A stretch of DNA of 64,000 bases from Viscum album (GCA_963277665.1 OY728152.1:1186694357-1186758356); one strand, 5' to 3'. Shown: positions 34,710-48,464, counted from the first letter of the stretch. Program-made: numbers and translations. The notes: generated by a model not told the origin, from the letters alone.

Positions 34710-36318
34710 TTTTAGGACCAATATGGGCCTATATACCCTGAGGGGGGGGGGGGGTGAATCAGGGTATGTATATTCATAATCTTACTGACCCACTGGATCT
34801 TAACCTCTTTATTAAAAGGTTCAATTCTTTTTACTTTTTGTTCATTTTGACAACTTCTTTTCTTCTTTATCTGATGATGATGCTTTAAATGCAATGGAGT
34901 GAAGTAAGCAGATAGAAACAAATATTTTTACTTGGTTCACCCACACTCCACTACGTCCAAGGAGCATACAACAGTGATGTGCCATTGTACCAAATACACT
35001 AATGCACACTACTGTTTACAAGGTTTGGGCTAGATCACTTCTATGCCCATGCTTACTATCTTTACAAGGTTTAGTGTCAGCTCACTACTTTCCAAAGGGT
35101 CACTCCCTATTTCTCTATCTCTATCTCACTTCCAGTGGACAGGATCAACTTCATACTCTTATTTTCTCACTAATATAGAAAGGATATACTCACAATTTAT
35201 AGAATGTTAGGTCTCTACATTATCACTAATGAATGCATCCACCATTTTATGTAGATACTTTGTTGAATTCCAACTTTCACCTATAGATAAATCTCACATT
35301 GCATCAAAGGTATCGGGCAATATTCCAGCTTCCATGCGGCCCTGAATCAATATCATGAATCAACCATACCTCGCGCCCTTCTCTATGCCGGTGCGAAGGT
35401 AGCGGCATGTAAGTAACAAATGGCACACATGTCCACCTCAACCACTTGTGCGACACAATATTCTGCAACCCCAAACTTGCGCGACTGACACCCTTTTACA
35501 CCCAAACCAATATTTGTGAGCAACCATCAACTGTCGTGCTACTTCAAAACCTAGCATGAAAGTCCACCTCAACCACTTGCATGAAACTTTCCTCTTCAAC
35601 TCAAAACGTGGGCAACTTTCTTCCTTTCTTTCCAAAACCACCTTGGGTTCACATTAAACAACTGGCATGCAACTTCTACTTGCGCGACCCACCACCACTT
35701 GCACGACTAGCACACCTGCAGGACGGGAGACCTAATTTTTTTATAAGTGTTGAACTCCTACCGAATGAGGAGGGTTCGACCTATATTTATAGGCATTTGG
35801 ATACCCTGTGCGACATCGCACAAGTCTCCCCTCGGTGCGCAAGTTTTGGCGCGCAAGTCTCTGCCGCGTAAGTCACTTATGCGACCAACCCTAAAACTTG
35901 TCCGCCCATTTTCCCTTTTCCATATTTTGATGTTCTGATCATGAAAAACATATGGCACGCATGTTTATTCTACTTCTAGTCAATGGCGTTCAATTTCATT
36001 TTCCTAAACAACTTTTCTCCATTTGTCGATTTTCAGACCCAAAAATTTTTAAAACACTGCAAAACAGTACCACATTGTATCTGCTATTTTTTTTACCGCC
36101 TCTAGATCATAAATTCCGTTGGAAACATTCTTGAATAAAACATGAATCATTAACCATATCCCTTGAACTCGACATGCCACCATGAAATCAACTTTTTCAA
36201 TAAATATGTACTTCATGGTTTTCTTTGTCACCAATCACAACACAGATGTCAAATTTGTCAACAAACACAATCACCTCAAAAATACTTCAACGATAACTTG
36301 AGGGATTTTTTCCCAACA
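34710..36318 (-). repeat. Copia LTR, middle (shared)
   Basis: Serves as the 5' LTR of unit 1 and the 3' LTR of unit 2. It is bordered by a primer site on the left and a polypurine tract (36319-36333, plus-strand ATATCCCCCTTTGGG) on the right. A run of 13 G lies at 34742-34754 where the other LTRs have four or five. Confidence 0.85.
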
Positions 36319-36904
36319 ATATCCCCCTTTGGGTTTGTTGACAACTCTTCCATAAAATGATACATCATTAATTCTTCTTCCACCATTCAACTATTACGAT
36401 TCAGATAGCAATCAATGATTTACTCAACACATACTCTAAGCACACATGAGCAATGCTCGGCATGAGAAACAAGAGTAAATGAAAATTTCATCAATGAATC
36501 ACATCAACTATGAAACCACTGTTTTCACAAAACATATACCATTTTTTGGAAAAATTCTTACCTCATTACAACACCACTCTTCTACTTTTCTCACGATCCT
36601 CAGCTATCGTGATATCTATTCTTTGATAGATCACTTATAGCATCGTGAGATTTAATATTATCCCCATGTCTTCTCACAGATTTAACTCTTGTAATCTGTA
36701 AATCCTCTTTATTTGAACCAACTTCAACTCCCTCTATCTGGCTGCTCCACCTATCTGCTTCTCCTCGTATCTGTCATAATTTCTAAAATAGCCACACTAT
36801 CTCCCCCTTGAACAATCACTATTTTTTCCCCTTTTGTAAACGAACCTAATGGTCACTTCTTTGCAGTCTGTAATAGAGTAGAAATGCATGTTACCTTAAT
36901 TCCT

Positions 36905-37500
36905 TGTGTGACCAAATATTATGTCATCGACATATAATAGCACCATAATCCTTTGATTATTATTGCAGTAGAAGTAGATATTGTAATCAACTCCACCACG
37001 TTGAAATCCATGCTTCTTTAAATTATGATCCAGCTTTTAGTACCATGCTCTTGGTTCTTGTTTCAACCCATATTGTGCATTCTTAAACCGAAAAACATTA
37101 TTCTCATCTTTATGAATGAGAAAACAATCCGGATACTCAATATACACCTCTTCTTCTCGAAACCCATTCAGAAATGTATATTTTATGTCCTTATAGAACA
37201 CATTGAACTTTCATTTCACTGCTATGGCTAAAATTAATCTGATTGTCTATAGCCTTAAAACTAGTGAAAATGACTCATCAACATAAATACCCTCTATTTG
37301 GGAGTATCCTTTGCACACCACAAATTCTTTGTTTCAAATAATTGTGCCATCTACATTCATCTTCATGCGAAAGACCCATTTAGTCCCAATGAAGTTATTA
37401 TCTACTTTCCTTGAAAAAATCCCCCACATCTGATTCTTCTCAATCTGATCTAGCTCTTCATTCATGGCATGAACTATGTTTTCATCTTCAGCTACATCAG
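36905..37500 (-). pseudogene. Copia reverse transcriptase, unit 2
   Basis: Collinear with unit 1 at an offset of about 5.9 kb. It reads LDQIEKNQMWGIFSR, TKWVF, then YGLKQEPRAWY, KLDHNL and GFQRGGVDYNIY. The catalytic box is LYVDDIIFG, both Asp residues intact, unlike unit 1. Stops interrupt it. The same short distance to the polypurine tract shows the same 3' pol shortening. Confidence 0.85.
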
Positions 37501-37559
37501 CAAAGCATTTCGGGTAAACCTGTTATAGAAAATATGTCTGCTACTGTGATTTCATTCTA

Positions 37560-38480
37560 CTTGTCTGAACTGGAGCTGGGTTATCATCAATGAAATTATA
37601 CATGTCAATTTCTACTCAACTATTTGGATTTTATGAAGATAAGGATTTTACTTCCTCATACTCACCATCAATATCTTCTTCTGAATCCACTTCAGTCATT
37701 TCTACTCTCCCTGAGTCTCTTACCAGTTCCTCAATTTTAACAGAAAACTTTTCATTGGGTCACTATTCAATGATGTCATTTCTTTCAACGAATTTCTCAG
37801 ATTTGGGTTGAATCACCTTTGATTTTCTCTCGTATCTTCTTGGTATCCTGAAAGAAGTCATCCAATAGTATATTATTAGAACAAAATAAATAATCCTAAA
37901 AACCCTGTATGTTTCTTCTTGTCCCCCAATCATTCATCATGAACATAAACATTCATCCTTCATATCCCATTGAGATCATTCATCTGATAAGGATATAGAG
38001 TGTTCCAATGTGATATGCAACTCTTCTATTTGTTCGGCCCGCTACTTAGGCCCTTAACCATTTTCCCCCTCCTGCATCATTTATTAAGATATAGAACTCA
38101 ACATGGATCCATTAACCAAATCTCTAAGCCCACTGAGTTAAAACTCAATGTAAGAAACAAGAGATAAATTTAACAAAACATTCACTTCCTATTATTCTCT
38201 ATTTCTCCATATATTAATCAACTTTGTTACCTGATGTGTGTGAATTAAAACTATGAATGATATCACTTCTCCACTTTTCATATTTAAATTTCACTTCCCC
38301 TTGGATCGTATATCCATAAAACCTGAAGCACTTGAATCATCAGTTAAAAATATTTATATACATAGGGAGAGGGGGTGTCTTCCAGGCTCCTCAAGATGAG
38401 TATTGTGGTTTTTCTTGATGGGTCAACCCTTTGATTCTTTCTTTCAGAGAATCTTACTCCTTTCGGGGTTCTTCTAGCTA
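37560..38480 (-). pseudogene. Copia unit 2 pol hinge and protease-like trace
   Basis: Collinear with 31650-32580. The acidic linker is visible on the minus strand at 37620-37740. As in unit 1, no integrase signature is present. Confidence 0.5.
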
Positions 38481-40520
38481 CCTATCCAACTTCAACTACA
38501 CTGGCCATATGACTAGGCTTTCATCACCTGCATGATGAGTCTTTTTCTGATATAATAAATCTGTAGGCCTGGCATTCACCATTTAAGGTTTAAACCCACT
38601 AGTACACATTTCATTCTTTGATGTTCCATGAAAATTTCATTTCCCTTGAATTCTTCTCTGAGAAGGAATATCTCTTCTTGTCATCATCCATGTCTCCTTC
38701 CTCCATTTTAGGGGTCTTCCTCTTTTCTCCACTTCTTATTGTGGCATACGACTCACCAATTTTTCAATGCATTCTTTGTTTATTTTTCTTTTTTCATATT
38801 TCTGAGTCACCATACTATATTTTGTTTTTGGTAGGTCCTCCATATAACATACATTCTTCTTACTCATGACTGTTTCATTTCCTACATTTTTCATCCTGAT
38901 TTTCTAATGTTGTTTCTTAGAGGGCGATTTTCAGTGTGACAGATACAACGTTCCTTTTGCTTCATGTGATTCCCCTGATGCTCTAATCCTATTCTCCAAC
39001 TGACCACTTTGTATCCTAATGTATGATTTATCTTTATACAACACTGGATTGAAGAATCTCTTTTTGGGATCCTTTTCCTTTCTCACATTCTTCTTGCTGC
39101 AATATCTTTCCAAATTCCCCTGATTAGAACATATGAATTATCGTCCATTAAAGTAATACCTTATTTTTTTCATCTCTCAGCCTAGTTGTTGATGCAGCTT
39201 GATTTTTTCCACTGACATTGATCTCCTGAGATTCCTGACATATATTCATGGTGTGGCACATTCTTCCACAGTAATAGAATCAAATGAATACTTTTCTTTG
39301 AGAGACACTTCTATCAGATTTCTCTTGAGGCTTCTTCTTATTCTCAAATTTTTCAAGGATTCTATTTTCAAAGCTTGAAATGTATTCTAGAGCCTTTGAG
39401 TAGAATCTAGATGTGTGGTCAAGAATCATGAAGAAATAGCACATGTCATCACATCATTTTGAAACTGTCCTCTTAGGCCTGTCTCCAACACCTACTGAAT
39501 TTCCTCCACCTTGGGAACTATTCATGGAACTCTTTCATTCATGTACAAGAGGAAGTTCATAACATCCAACACCAGTGTTTCCCAGACTGTATGGACTTTG
39601 AGCTGAGAAAATTTTCTCTTGCCAGTTTTCAGAAATTGGAAATTTTCATTTCATTTCAGCATCACCTGCCGAAGGATAATCAAATAGTAAGTGAAAGAAA
39701 TCCTTCATTTTAGGCATTCCTCTAGAATTGGATTTCTCCAATTCCTTCATTATTGATTATATCTCTTCTAACTGCTTTTGAATATTCATATTCCTTGATT
39801 AAATATGGGAATTGAGTTCTCTTCTGAGATTATTTCCACAACTAATCTCATCTTCTAGTTCTCGTGTGAGATTTTCTACCATATCACTTTGCTCCTTTAC
39901 ATTAAATATTTCCCGAGATATATATTCAGATACAGATGCATTAAAATATTGTTGCGTTTGATTCTTTTGAATTTTCTTGACAACTATGTAGCTAGATCAT
40001 CATTTCTAGATTTTAGATTCTAAACTTCATCTGACTTTTGATTCCCTTCATAATCATTGGCCTTTTGTTTTCCTTTCATTCCAGCCATATTTTGTATTTA
40101 CTCACCTTGAGAATCATTCTTCTCCCTTAGGTCATTAGCCACATCAATAATCCTTAGATTTAATCTTCTTATCTTGTTGACCTCAATTTCCAATACTTGG
40201 ATCCGGATATCCTTAGATTTAACTTCTTCATCGATGTTCCGATCCAATTTCTTTGTCATGTTTACCATATATACTAGTGGCCTCCTTCTTAAAACTTCTT
40301 CATCATCAGTTGTTTCAGTATCACATTCATGTTCAAGTAATTCAGTCATTACTACATCATGATTGAGTGAATCGATATTTTCCCTATCAGATTCATCTAG
40401 ACCATCTTTTAGTATTTTGTTTGATTATTTTAATCGAGTAACACTTTTTCCATAATCACTTCCACAGTGTGGGATATCACCTGACTTCTGATTCTTCTTT
40501 GATGTTTTTCCATTTTTCAT
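38480..40520 (-). pseudogene. gag: Copia gag, unit 2
   Basis: A start MKNGKTSKKN at 40520 is followed by SGDIPHCGSDYGKS, collinear with unit 1. 40098-40349 is an open piece: acidic TETTDDEEVL, then the helix IRIQVLEIEVNKIRRLNL. Zinc-knuckle traces lie near 39000-39450. Unit 2 keeps the N-terminal frame where unit 1 has a one-base loss. Broken by several stops. Confidence 0.72.
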
Positions 40521-40611
40521 GGCACACCAAGATAAGAGCAGACTGATTATTTAACCACATAGATCGACTACACCATGTCAGAGTAAACAAATCTGATAAA
40601 AGAAACATTCC

Positions 40612-40622
40612 ATCTTATACCA
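40612..40622 (-). promoter_or_regulatory. Copia primer binding site, unit 2
   Basis: Minus strand TGGTATAAGAT, a decayed initiator-Met-type site next to the right LTR. Confidence 0.55.
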
Positions 40623-40624
40623 AT

Positions 40625-42237
40625 TGTTAGTACCAATAGGGGCCTATATACCCAAAGGGGGTGAATCAGGGAGTGGATATTCTTTTTCAAAATTCTTCCT
40701 TCCCCATTGGATCATGACATCTTTATTACAAGGGTCACTTTGTTTTCACTTGTGTGTTCTTTATGACTAGTTCTTTTCTTCATTATCTAATGATGATGCT
40801 CTAAATGCAATGTCGAGAAGTAAGTAGGCAGACAGAGAGATTTTTACTTATTTCACCCTCACTGGGCTACGTCCAAGCAGCATACAACGACGATGTGTTG
40901 TTGCACCAAATCCACTACAGCACAATGTTTTTTACAAGGATGGGGCTAGATCACTTCTATGACCATTCTCACTACCTTTACAAGGATTAGGGTCAGCTCA
41001 CTGCTTTCCCAAGGGTCACTCCCTGTTTCTCTCTCTCTGGCTATCTACTGGTGGAGAGGATCACCTTCTTCCTCTTCCTTTTCTCCCAACTCAAAAATGG
41101 ATCCAATCAGAGTTTATTGACCTGTAGGTCTCAACATTATAACTAATGAATGCATCCTCCATTGTATGTAGATTCTCTGTTGAAGTCCAACTTTCACCCG
41201 TAGATGAATCTCACTTTGCACCAAACATATCGGGAAATCATCCAGCTTTCACGCGGCACTAAATTACTGCCGTGAATCACACATATCGGGTTCCATTCAC
41301 TATGTTGGTGCACATGTATCGACACACAAGTTACAACTGGCACGCAAGTCCTCCTCGACCACTTGCACTACAAAATATTCTTGTAACTCCAAACTTGCAC
41401 GACTCACACCCCTTTACGCCCAAACCAATACTGGTGTGCAACCATAAACATTCATGCTTCTTCAAAACATGTCATGAATGTCCACCACAACCACTTGCGT
41501 GACACTTTCTTCTTCAACTCAAAAATATGTTATTCTTCCTTCCTTTCTTGCCCAAACAACCTTGGGTGCGCAAAAAACAACTGGTGTGCAACTTCTACTT
41601 GCGCGACCCACTACCACTTGCACGACCACCACACCTGCACAATTGGAGCTCTTGTTGTTTCTAAGTGCTGAAATCCTACCAAAAGGGAGGGGTCAACCTC
41701 ATATTATAGGCATTTTTACACCCTGAGCGACGACGTGTAAGTCTCCCCTCGGGGTACTTGTTTCGGCACGCAAGTCTCTGTCATGCAAGTCACTCTTGCA
41801 CCAACCTTAAAACATGGGTGCCCCTTTTACCTTTTCCATATTTTAATGTTCTAATCTTGAAAAACATATGGCTCCCATGTTTCCTCTACTTCATGTCATG
41901 GCACACAAGTCCCTTTTCCAATACCTCTTTTCACCATTTGTCTATTTTCAGGCCCAAAATTTTTGAAAACACTGTAAAACGGTGCCACCTTGTATCTACT
42001 CTTTTTGTATCACCTCCATATCATCCATTCCTTTGCCTACATTCATGAATCAAACATGAATCGTTAACCACAGCCCATGAACTCAACATGCCACCAAGAA
42101 ATCCCCTTTGTCAACAAATTTGTATGTTATGGTTTTCTTTTTCAACAATCACAACAATGATGTCCACTTTGTCAACAAACACAATCACCTGAAAAATGAT
42201 TCAATGATAGATTGATGGATTTTTTTCACAATAACAA
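40625..42237 (-). repeat. Copia LTR, right (5' LTR of unit 2)
   Basis: On the plus strand it begins TGTTAGTACC and ends near CACAATAACAA. It has no polypurine tract next to it; the flank is element C sequence, confirming it as the outer 5' LTR. Confidence 0.8.
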
Positions 42238-42242
42238 AGAAA

Positions 42243-44312
42243 AATAATGGAAAGGAAGTTGGGAGAATATGCTACATCGAAATTGGGTAAATCATTTTTA
42301 ATTGAGCCAAAAGGAATTCTTGAATCACCATATTCCCATTGATTGGATTTTATGAAGAATAGGTAGTTGTTGGAAGCATATTTTAGAAGATTGTTTATGA
42401 TCCAAGGGGCTTGAGAGGTGTGTCTATTTGGGTAGAGTTGTTGTCCTTTTACAAGAGGGTGGAGGGGCACTTTTAGAATGCCGTGAAATATTATTATATT
42501 AAAAATATATTTTTGAATTAAAATAGTTAAAAATTGATAACGATCATGGATAAGATGTATATGGGTCTAAATCTTCTACACCAATTGGTTTTTGACGTGT
42601 TTTGATCAAAAAATTAACATTATCTTTTATTTTTATCCATTATTTAAATACACTAACTTAGACCATGTCTTCTTACATTTTCATAATATAGGGTTATTAT
42701 ATTTATAGTAAAATTCCAAGAGAAAAAAAGTGGACCATTAACGATATTTATAACATTTAGTAAGTCATTTTGCTGAATATTAGTTTTTTAGGACTGTTAT
42801 ATCATTTAATAAAATTGTATTTCATTAAAAACTCATTTAAGTGTATTTTGACACTATTTTGAAATTGATTTTTGTTAAAGTCTAAATAACTTGATTCCTT
42901 CAAAACAAAGGCATTAAGTCATTCAAATCATATCAATGTAATTTAAATTATTCATGGATGGAATTAAAATGTTCAAAATACATTTATTATAATATTTATA
43001 TTAACATTTATCAGAATATTTTATTAATAAGGTAATCGATGCCTCATCATTTTTTCATAAAAATATTTAATTATATAATCTCTAAAAATAATAAATTAAA
43101 TACCAAGTTGTAGTCATTGTTATTATATTTATAATTTATATTCTTAGTCAAAAAAGTCATTTATATAATTGATATAAAAATTATTTTAGTTAGGAGATAC
43201 AAGTTTATGTTATATATTCCTTTTCTCTAAAATATTTATTATAAAAGGTCATTATAACACCCAAGTGGTTCCATAGGGTCCTAAATATGACCCAAGGATA
43301 ATCATGGTAAGATATATCTCATCCAATATTGTTATAACATGTGTTATGGTAGTTTAATATTATTTTAAAATTATTTTTTTACCATTATTTACATGATTTA
43401 AAATTTGACCCTGGTAAATAAAAATAATTAATAAAGTTACTATTCATAAGGTCAAAATATAAATGGTACCAATATTCAATATTTGAACCTTCAGATTTCA
43501 AATATGGAATCCAAATTTCCAAATTCAAAACACAGAATTTGCTAAAATTAATATAAAATTAGTTCCCATTGTCAAAACTAGTAAACTAGTTTTAAGGAAG
43601 TGAAAATTGTCAATAAAATGACATGTGTTTATAGACAATTGAAAAGTGATATTACCTCTAATGACCATAATAGTATTAAATGGTACAAAATAATTTAATT
43701 ACACTTTAATACCATTTAAAAGGACAATATTAAGATATAAATAAATTACATAAAAATGCAGTTCTGAATTAAAATAAAATATTATTCACTATTTATAAAA
43801 ATATAATTTTTATCAGAAAAATACGAAAATTTAAACTGAATTAAATTTTGATGTCCTTATTCAAAAGAATATGATTATTTCATCAAATAGAACACATAAA
43901 AGTGACATAAACAATTTATAAAAAGGGTTCACCATTAAAAGGTGGTAAGAGGACCTTTTAAAAATATTAGAGTATTTTGATGCTTAAAATTCGATTCATT
44001 CCCATTTTATGCCTCTAATATTCATTGGATAAATGTAAAAAAAAATTAAAAAATATGTAAATTCATAATATAGTTATTTCTGTTCATTCCCTTCAATATA
44101 ATGTCTTGCAGTTAGCAACCATTTAAAATAATAATATTATTTTTCTATTATTTCATTGCAGTGTTGTGTGCAACATAAGATTTATTAGAAACACATTGTT
44201 GCATGTAAGGTATGTTATCATACATAGTGTCAACATAAATCTAAAAAAATTTAGTTTATTTATATTAATATATATGAAATAGTATTGTTCTATAAATACC
44301 AGGGATGTTACA
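42243..44312 (-). repeat. Element C 3' LTR, proximal part
   Basis: On the minus strand it begins TGTAACATCCCTGG at 44312. It carries the family's U3 words (for example the AGTGTCAAAATTGAC-like stretch near 42850), and reaches a promoter-like block at 42445-42458 before the Copia insertion. Confidence 0.75.
42445..42458 (-). promoter_or_regulatory. Element C LTR promoter block
   Basis: Minus strand CCTCTTGTAAAAGG, at the position of CCCTTATAAAAGGG in E1 and E2; the TATA has decayed to TGTAAAA. Confidence 0.5.
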
Positions 44313-44327
44313 TCATTCCCCTTTTGG
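44313..44327 (-). promoter_or_regulatory. Element C polypurine tract
   Basis: Minus strand CCAAAAGGGGAATGA, directly before the 3' LTR start. Confidence 0.7.
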
Positions 44328-45199
44328 AAATTATGCCCTTGTAATTTTTAAAATATTTCTTGAAAACATCATTAAAAATCCCACCGTGGAAAAGTGTCAA
44401 AAAGAATATCACTTAAAAATAACGAAAGATAAGTACAAAGGTCACCCAAGAAAACACATACAAGTATTCCATGTACGAAAACATAGATTTGGATGAAAAA
44501 CTACCCATCTTGTTCTGATGGAGAGGTATAGAAAACATGATCCGGAGAATGTTAACAATTAGAAAAACACAAAAATCTAATGGGTTAAACGGTCTTCGAT
44601 TTCTCTATAGGGAAATTAAAATGAAAAATGTTTTTCACTATGTTATTTTTCATAAAGTAGATTAATTTATTTACGAGCTTGACTATTAATATAAAGAAAT
44701 CAAAATTACTTGATTTATTTCTTTTTTGTAAGAACAATTTCTTCATGATAATATTCCCAGAATATGATGTACATCCCGAAGAATAACCATAAGAATAATA
44801 TTCCACACAAACTATAAAGGATTGAAATATATTAAAATTGAGGTACATATGTACAGTCATACTTCCACATAAAAAATCCATTCAAAAACCTAACCCAAAA
44901 AACATCTCCCATAATGGTCCTTAATAACCTTTTATCACATCACACGAAACATCGGAATTTGTTTCTAAAACCCAGAGCATATGTTCATCCTTTTAAAGAT
45001 ATTTGTCTCTTTAGAGCTTCTATCAATTCACATGATCCCTCAACATAAACTATAGTAAGATAAAAATATTTTCCCAATCCTTTTTTGTTTCTGATCATAC
45101 TGATTTTCTCTCTATGTAATTAACATCAAAACATTCTTCCTTAATATCCTAAATAATTACTACTACAACATCATACTGAAGAATAGATTTCAATTATCA
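44328..45199 (-). other. Element C internal stretch, non-coding
   Basis: AT-rich internal sequence between polypurine tract and gag knuckles. Frames such as 44305-44496 and 44585-44881 resemble nothing known to me. No SINE like that of E1/E2 is present. Confidence 0.45.
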
Positions 45200-45661
45200 C
45201 ACTATTAGACTGTCTATGACCCTTTCACATGTAGTCAAAAATCTTATTAACAACCTTACCATAATGGTAACACCTTCCATATCCAGACATTAATTCATCA
45301 AAATGTATTTTACCACACTTGGAGCAAGTTTTGGGCTTACATCCAGAATTCTTATTCAATTTCCTCTACATTTTATTACTCCATTATGGTTTAATACATG
45401 TATATTCTTGTGGAAAATATGTGTCAGAAAACTCCATTTCATCATACTTATCACAATGAACAACATTTTCATATCTTTTTATATTCTTGGGAGGCCAAAT
45501 CCCTTTGTAGCCCTGGTTTAAATCCAATGTAAAATCATTCAATTTTACTATGAATATCACGAATAAAATAAAGAACATACCTGGCCAATATTGTGATTTG
45601 GGCTTCATATTTGTAAACTGAATCATAATCTTTTTGATTTACTTCCATGAATTGGTTCTCC
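45200..45661 (-). pseudogene. gag: Element C gag, zinc-knuckle part
   Basis: The minus strand at 45220-45350 reads CSKCGKIHFDELMSG then GRCYHYGKVVNKIFDYM. This is the double knuckle of Gypsy gag (CxxCGxxHxxxC followed by CxxCGxxGHxxxxC) with several Cys and His lost. It joins the N-terminal part at 57106-57312 when E2 is removed. The open piece 45384-45626 is the region between. Confidence 0.65.
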
Positions 45662-45666
45662 ATCCT
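45662..45666 (+). repeat. Target-site duplication of E2, left copy
   Basis: ATCCT here and ATCCT at 56991-56995, a perfect 5-bp match on both sides of E2. Confidence 0.92.
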
Positions 45667-47889
45667 TGTAACACCCAGAGATTTTATGAAAAATATTCTT
45701 TTTAATTTCATTGATGTATTCTGTTGTACGCTACACCGAGATTATCTTGCGCTATACGCAACACCCTATTAGCTTGCAGTATACGCAACCCTAACTTGGT
45801 TTGCATTACATGCAATTGCGACCTTCCTCGATAGCGTGTGTTGTACGCAATACCAGGTTTCACTAAACAACGATATATGGTTATAATATTATTATGAAAT
45901 AGCCATTATGAATAGTAATAAATACATTTTGAATTTTATAACATTATTATTCATCTTACACATTTTCTAGAACATGGTATGAGAACAAAATAATTTTTTT
46001 GGGTAAAATAAGTATTTTTCAAAAATGCAGTTTTTCCACCTTTTGATGGCGCACCCACTTTAAATCTTGTTTTTGGCTTGTTTATAAGTTCAACTTTACA
46101 AAATAAAATTATAATTTTCAATCAAGATATAAAAATTTACATTGGATAATGCTTTGATATTTTTCTGATAACTTTCATATTTTAATGAATAGTAAAAACA
46201 TGCTATATTTTAATTAAAAACAACTTTTTTCGTCATAATAATTTATATGGTTAAATTATAATATTGAATGGTTTTAAAGTATAAATAGAATATAATTTTA
46301 CCCTTTAATATAATTTATGTCATTATCATTGATTTTACATTGAATTCATAGGTTAAATCAATTCAATCTTTTGCAATGTTTTAAACAAAAACCCATTTTC
46401 ATTGGACAACAAGATTAATTTTAATTTAATTTCTGCAACTTCTGTCAATTGAATTTGAAAAAAATGGATTCCATATTTGGATTCAGTGGGTCCAAATTAT
46501 GTAAATATGCTACTTTTTATTTTTGGAAATTATGAATAGAAACTACGGTAAATTTTATTTACCACAGTTAAAAGTAAATCGGGTAATTAAGGGTAAATAT
46601 AATATTATCAAATTACCCTAACACATTCCAAAATTCTATTGGATGACTAAAAGACGACCAATATCACCTAAGGGTCGGATTAGATTCATTTTATGGACTT
46701 TTGACCATAAAAATAATTTAATTATTATTAAAACCAATGAAAGTGACAACATTTCACTCTCTTAAATCTTATAAGTATAATAATTATAATTTAGAGATAA
46801 ACTTCATAAAACATCAAACATGGATAGTCTACAGAAATCTAATAAAATTATCTAGATCATGATAAATTATTTTAAATTTTTAGGGATTAAATAATTGTCA
46901 TTAATGGTGATACATTAATTATAAAAAAACTATTTATTTAGTGAAAAATCAATAATATAGTTTTTCTTGAACTAGTAATACATATCAAAAGGCCCAAAAA
47001 TCAGCACAAAACTTATTATTTGTGTATATATAAACACTAATAATCCACTGTCCGAATTATTGACCATTTGGATCCTTATTAAGGTGATTATGACACTTAT
47101 AATATTTTATTTTAAATGATTCCAAAGTTGTCACTTTCATAATTTATTAAAGATAATAATTTACATGTTGTTATTTTAAGATGATAAATTCAATTAAAAA
47201 TATTATGATAAAATTGTTGATATTTATCTTCATCCAAGGATATTATTTTTAAATTTTATGCAACAAATAAGTATATTAAATAATTATAAAAAAATGTCGT
47301 ACTAATTATTTTATTAAGAGATATACCAAATAAATGGTATTAAAAATATTAAAATAAATATTATATGAACTGTTTAATGTGATCTAATAATTTTCTAACC
47401 AAATTTGACATGTTAGGAATCTGTAAAATATTTTAGTTCGAATATATCCTCTGTGTAGGTTTTATTTAAATTCAATGAAATGAATAGTGTCAAAATTGAC
47501 ACTATTGTTATTTTATAAAAATAACATATTATTAAATTTTTTAAAAATAAAAAAAATATTTATAAATTATAAATTAAAATTTATATAGTCTACAATGGAA
47601 TAAAGTATCCAATTATGGAAAATTAACAACACATAAGTGATTATTTATAACCATTTAAAATTTAGAATTTTATTACCACAAATAAACTTAAATAGATTAA
47701 ATAAGGATAAATCAAAATGATAAGGATTAAAATAAGATCAAAACATGTATGAATTTGATTTTTTGATGAGATTACAACCATATCTCATCTAATCATTGAA
47801 TGGAGTCATTTTGGGGGGGTTTTATGTGGGGTTTGAATTTATATTAAAATAATATTTTTGAGGATTCTAAAGGTTCCCCTCTCCTCCAT

Positions 47890-47896
47890 TATAAAA
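47890..47896 (+). promoter_or_regulatory. E2 5' LTR TATA box
   Basis: TATAAAA in CTCCATTATAAAAGGGAACC, same block as in E1. Confidence 0.7.
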
Positions 47897-48232
47897 GGGA
47901 ACCTCCTCCCTCCCCTCCTTACACCACTTTGAGCCTTCATGCTCGGACAACCCCTACCCATTTAACATCTCCATATCCTTAGAAACCTACTAGAGGTACT
48001 GATATTCTCAAAAGGAAGTCTCTAGTTCCCTAAGAGAATGTTTAAAGGAGGCACTTCGAGAAAGCGGTAATACCATCTACAGTTTTCTTCAAGTTCCATT
48101 CTTCTTCTACTACCTCTTATTTAGTTATTTCATTATGAATTAATAACATCAGTATCCCTCATATAATGATATATTATTATAAATATGAAACAACCATATT
48201 TCACCTTCTATCCATCTTACAGAAAACAAAAT

Positions 48233-48277
48233 CACCGCACGTACGTATGTACGGAATACCGTCTCCATGCCGTGGTG
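48233..48277 (+). other. Stem-loop module 1, E2 5' LTR
   Basis: Outer CACC/GGTG and the core ACGG-AATA-CCGT / CTC are kept; the helix next to the core has decayed (CACGTA against CATGCC). Confidence 0.65.
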
Positions 48278-48419
48278 TAATCTATTTTTACACCAACACC
48301 TTACATGGATGGGTATAATGTTGTAAAGAATAACTATAAATCGTTATTATAACCTCATACTTATTTTGATATATTATACCATCCACTCCAATTCTATTCA
48401 ATAATAATTGGAATGATAT

Positions 48420-48464
48420 CATCGCTCGTGCATACGTACGGACTACTGTCTCCACGACGCGATG
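48420..48464 (+). other. Stem-loop module 2, E2 5' LTR
   Basis: Full ten-pair outer helix with bulged C as in E1; inner stem ACGG/CTGT has one G-T pair. Confidence 0.75.

Larger units (their letters stand above)
28797..42237 (-). mobile_element. Tandem Copia array: LTR-internal-LTR-internal-LTR
   Basis: Three LTRs of about 1.61 kb (28797-30408, 34710-36318, 40625-42233/7) alternate with two internal regions of 4.3 kb, all on the minus strand. The flanks AGAAG (28792-28796) and AGAAA (42238-42242) may be a target duplication with one mismatch; the exact right border is uncertain by a few bases. Both units carry gag, a protease-like trace and RT, but no room for integrase and a shortened RNase H end. 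The multi-knuckle gag and PPT style suggest SIRE/Maximus-like Copia. The array sits inside the 3' LTR of element C. Confidence 0.82.

Noticed and set aside
42201..42470. 89-residue minus-strand protein
   Set aside because: It spans the Copia border and the LTR promoter block of element C, so it is a chance opening across a junction.
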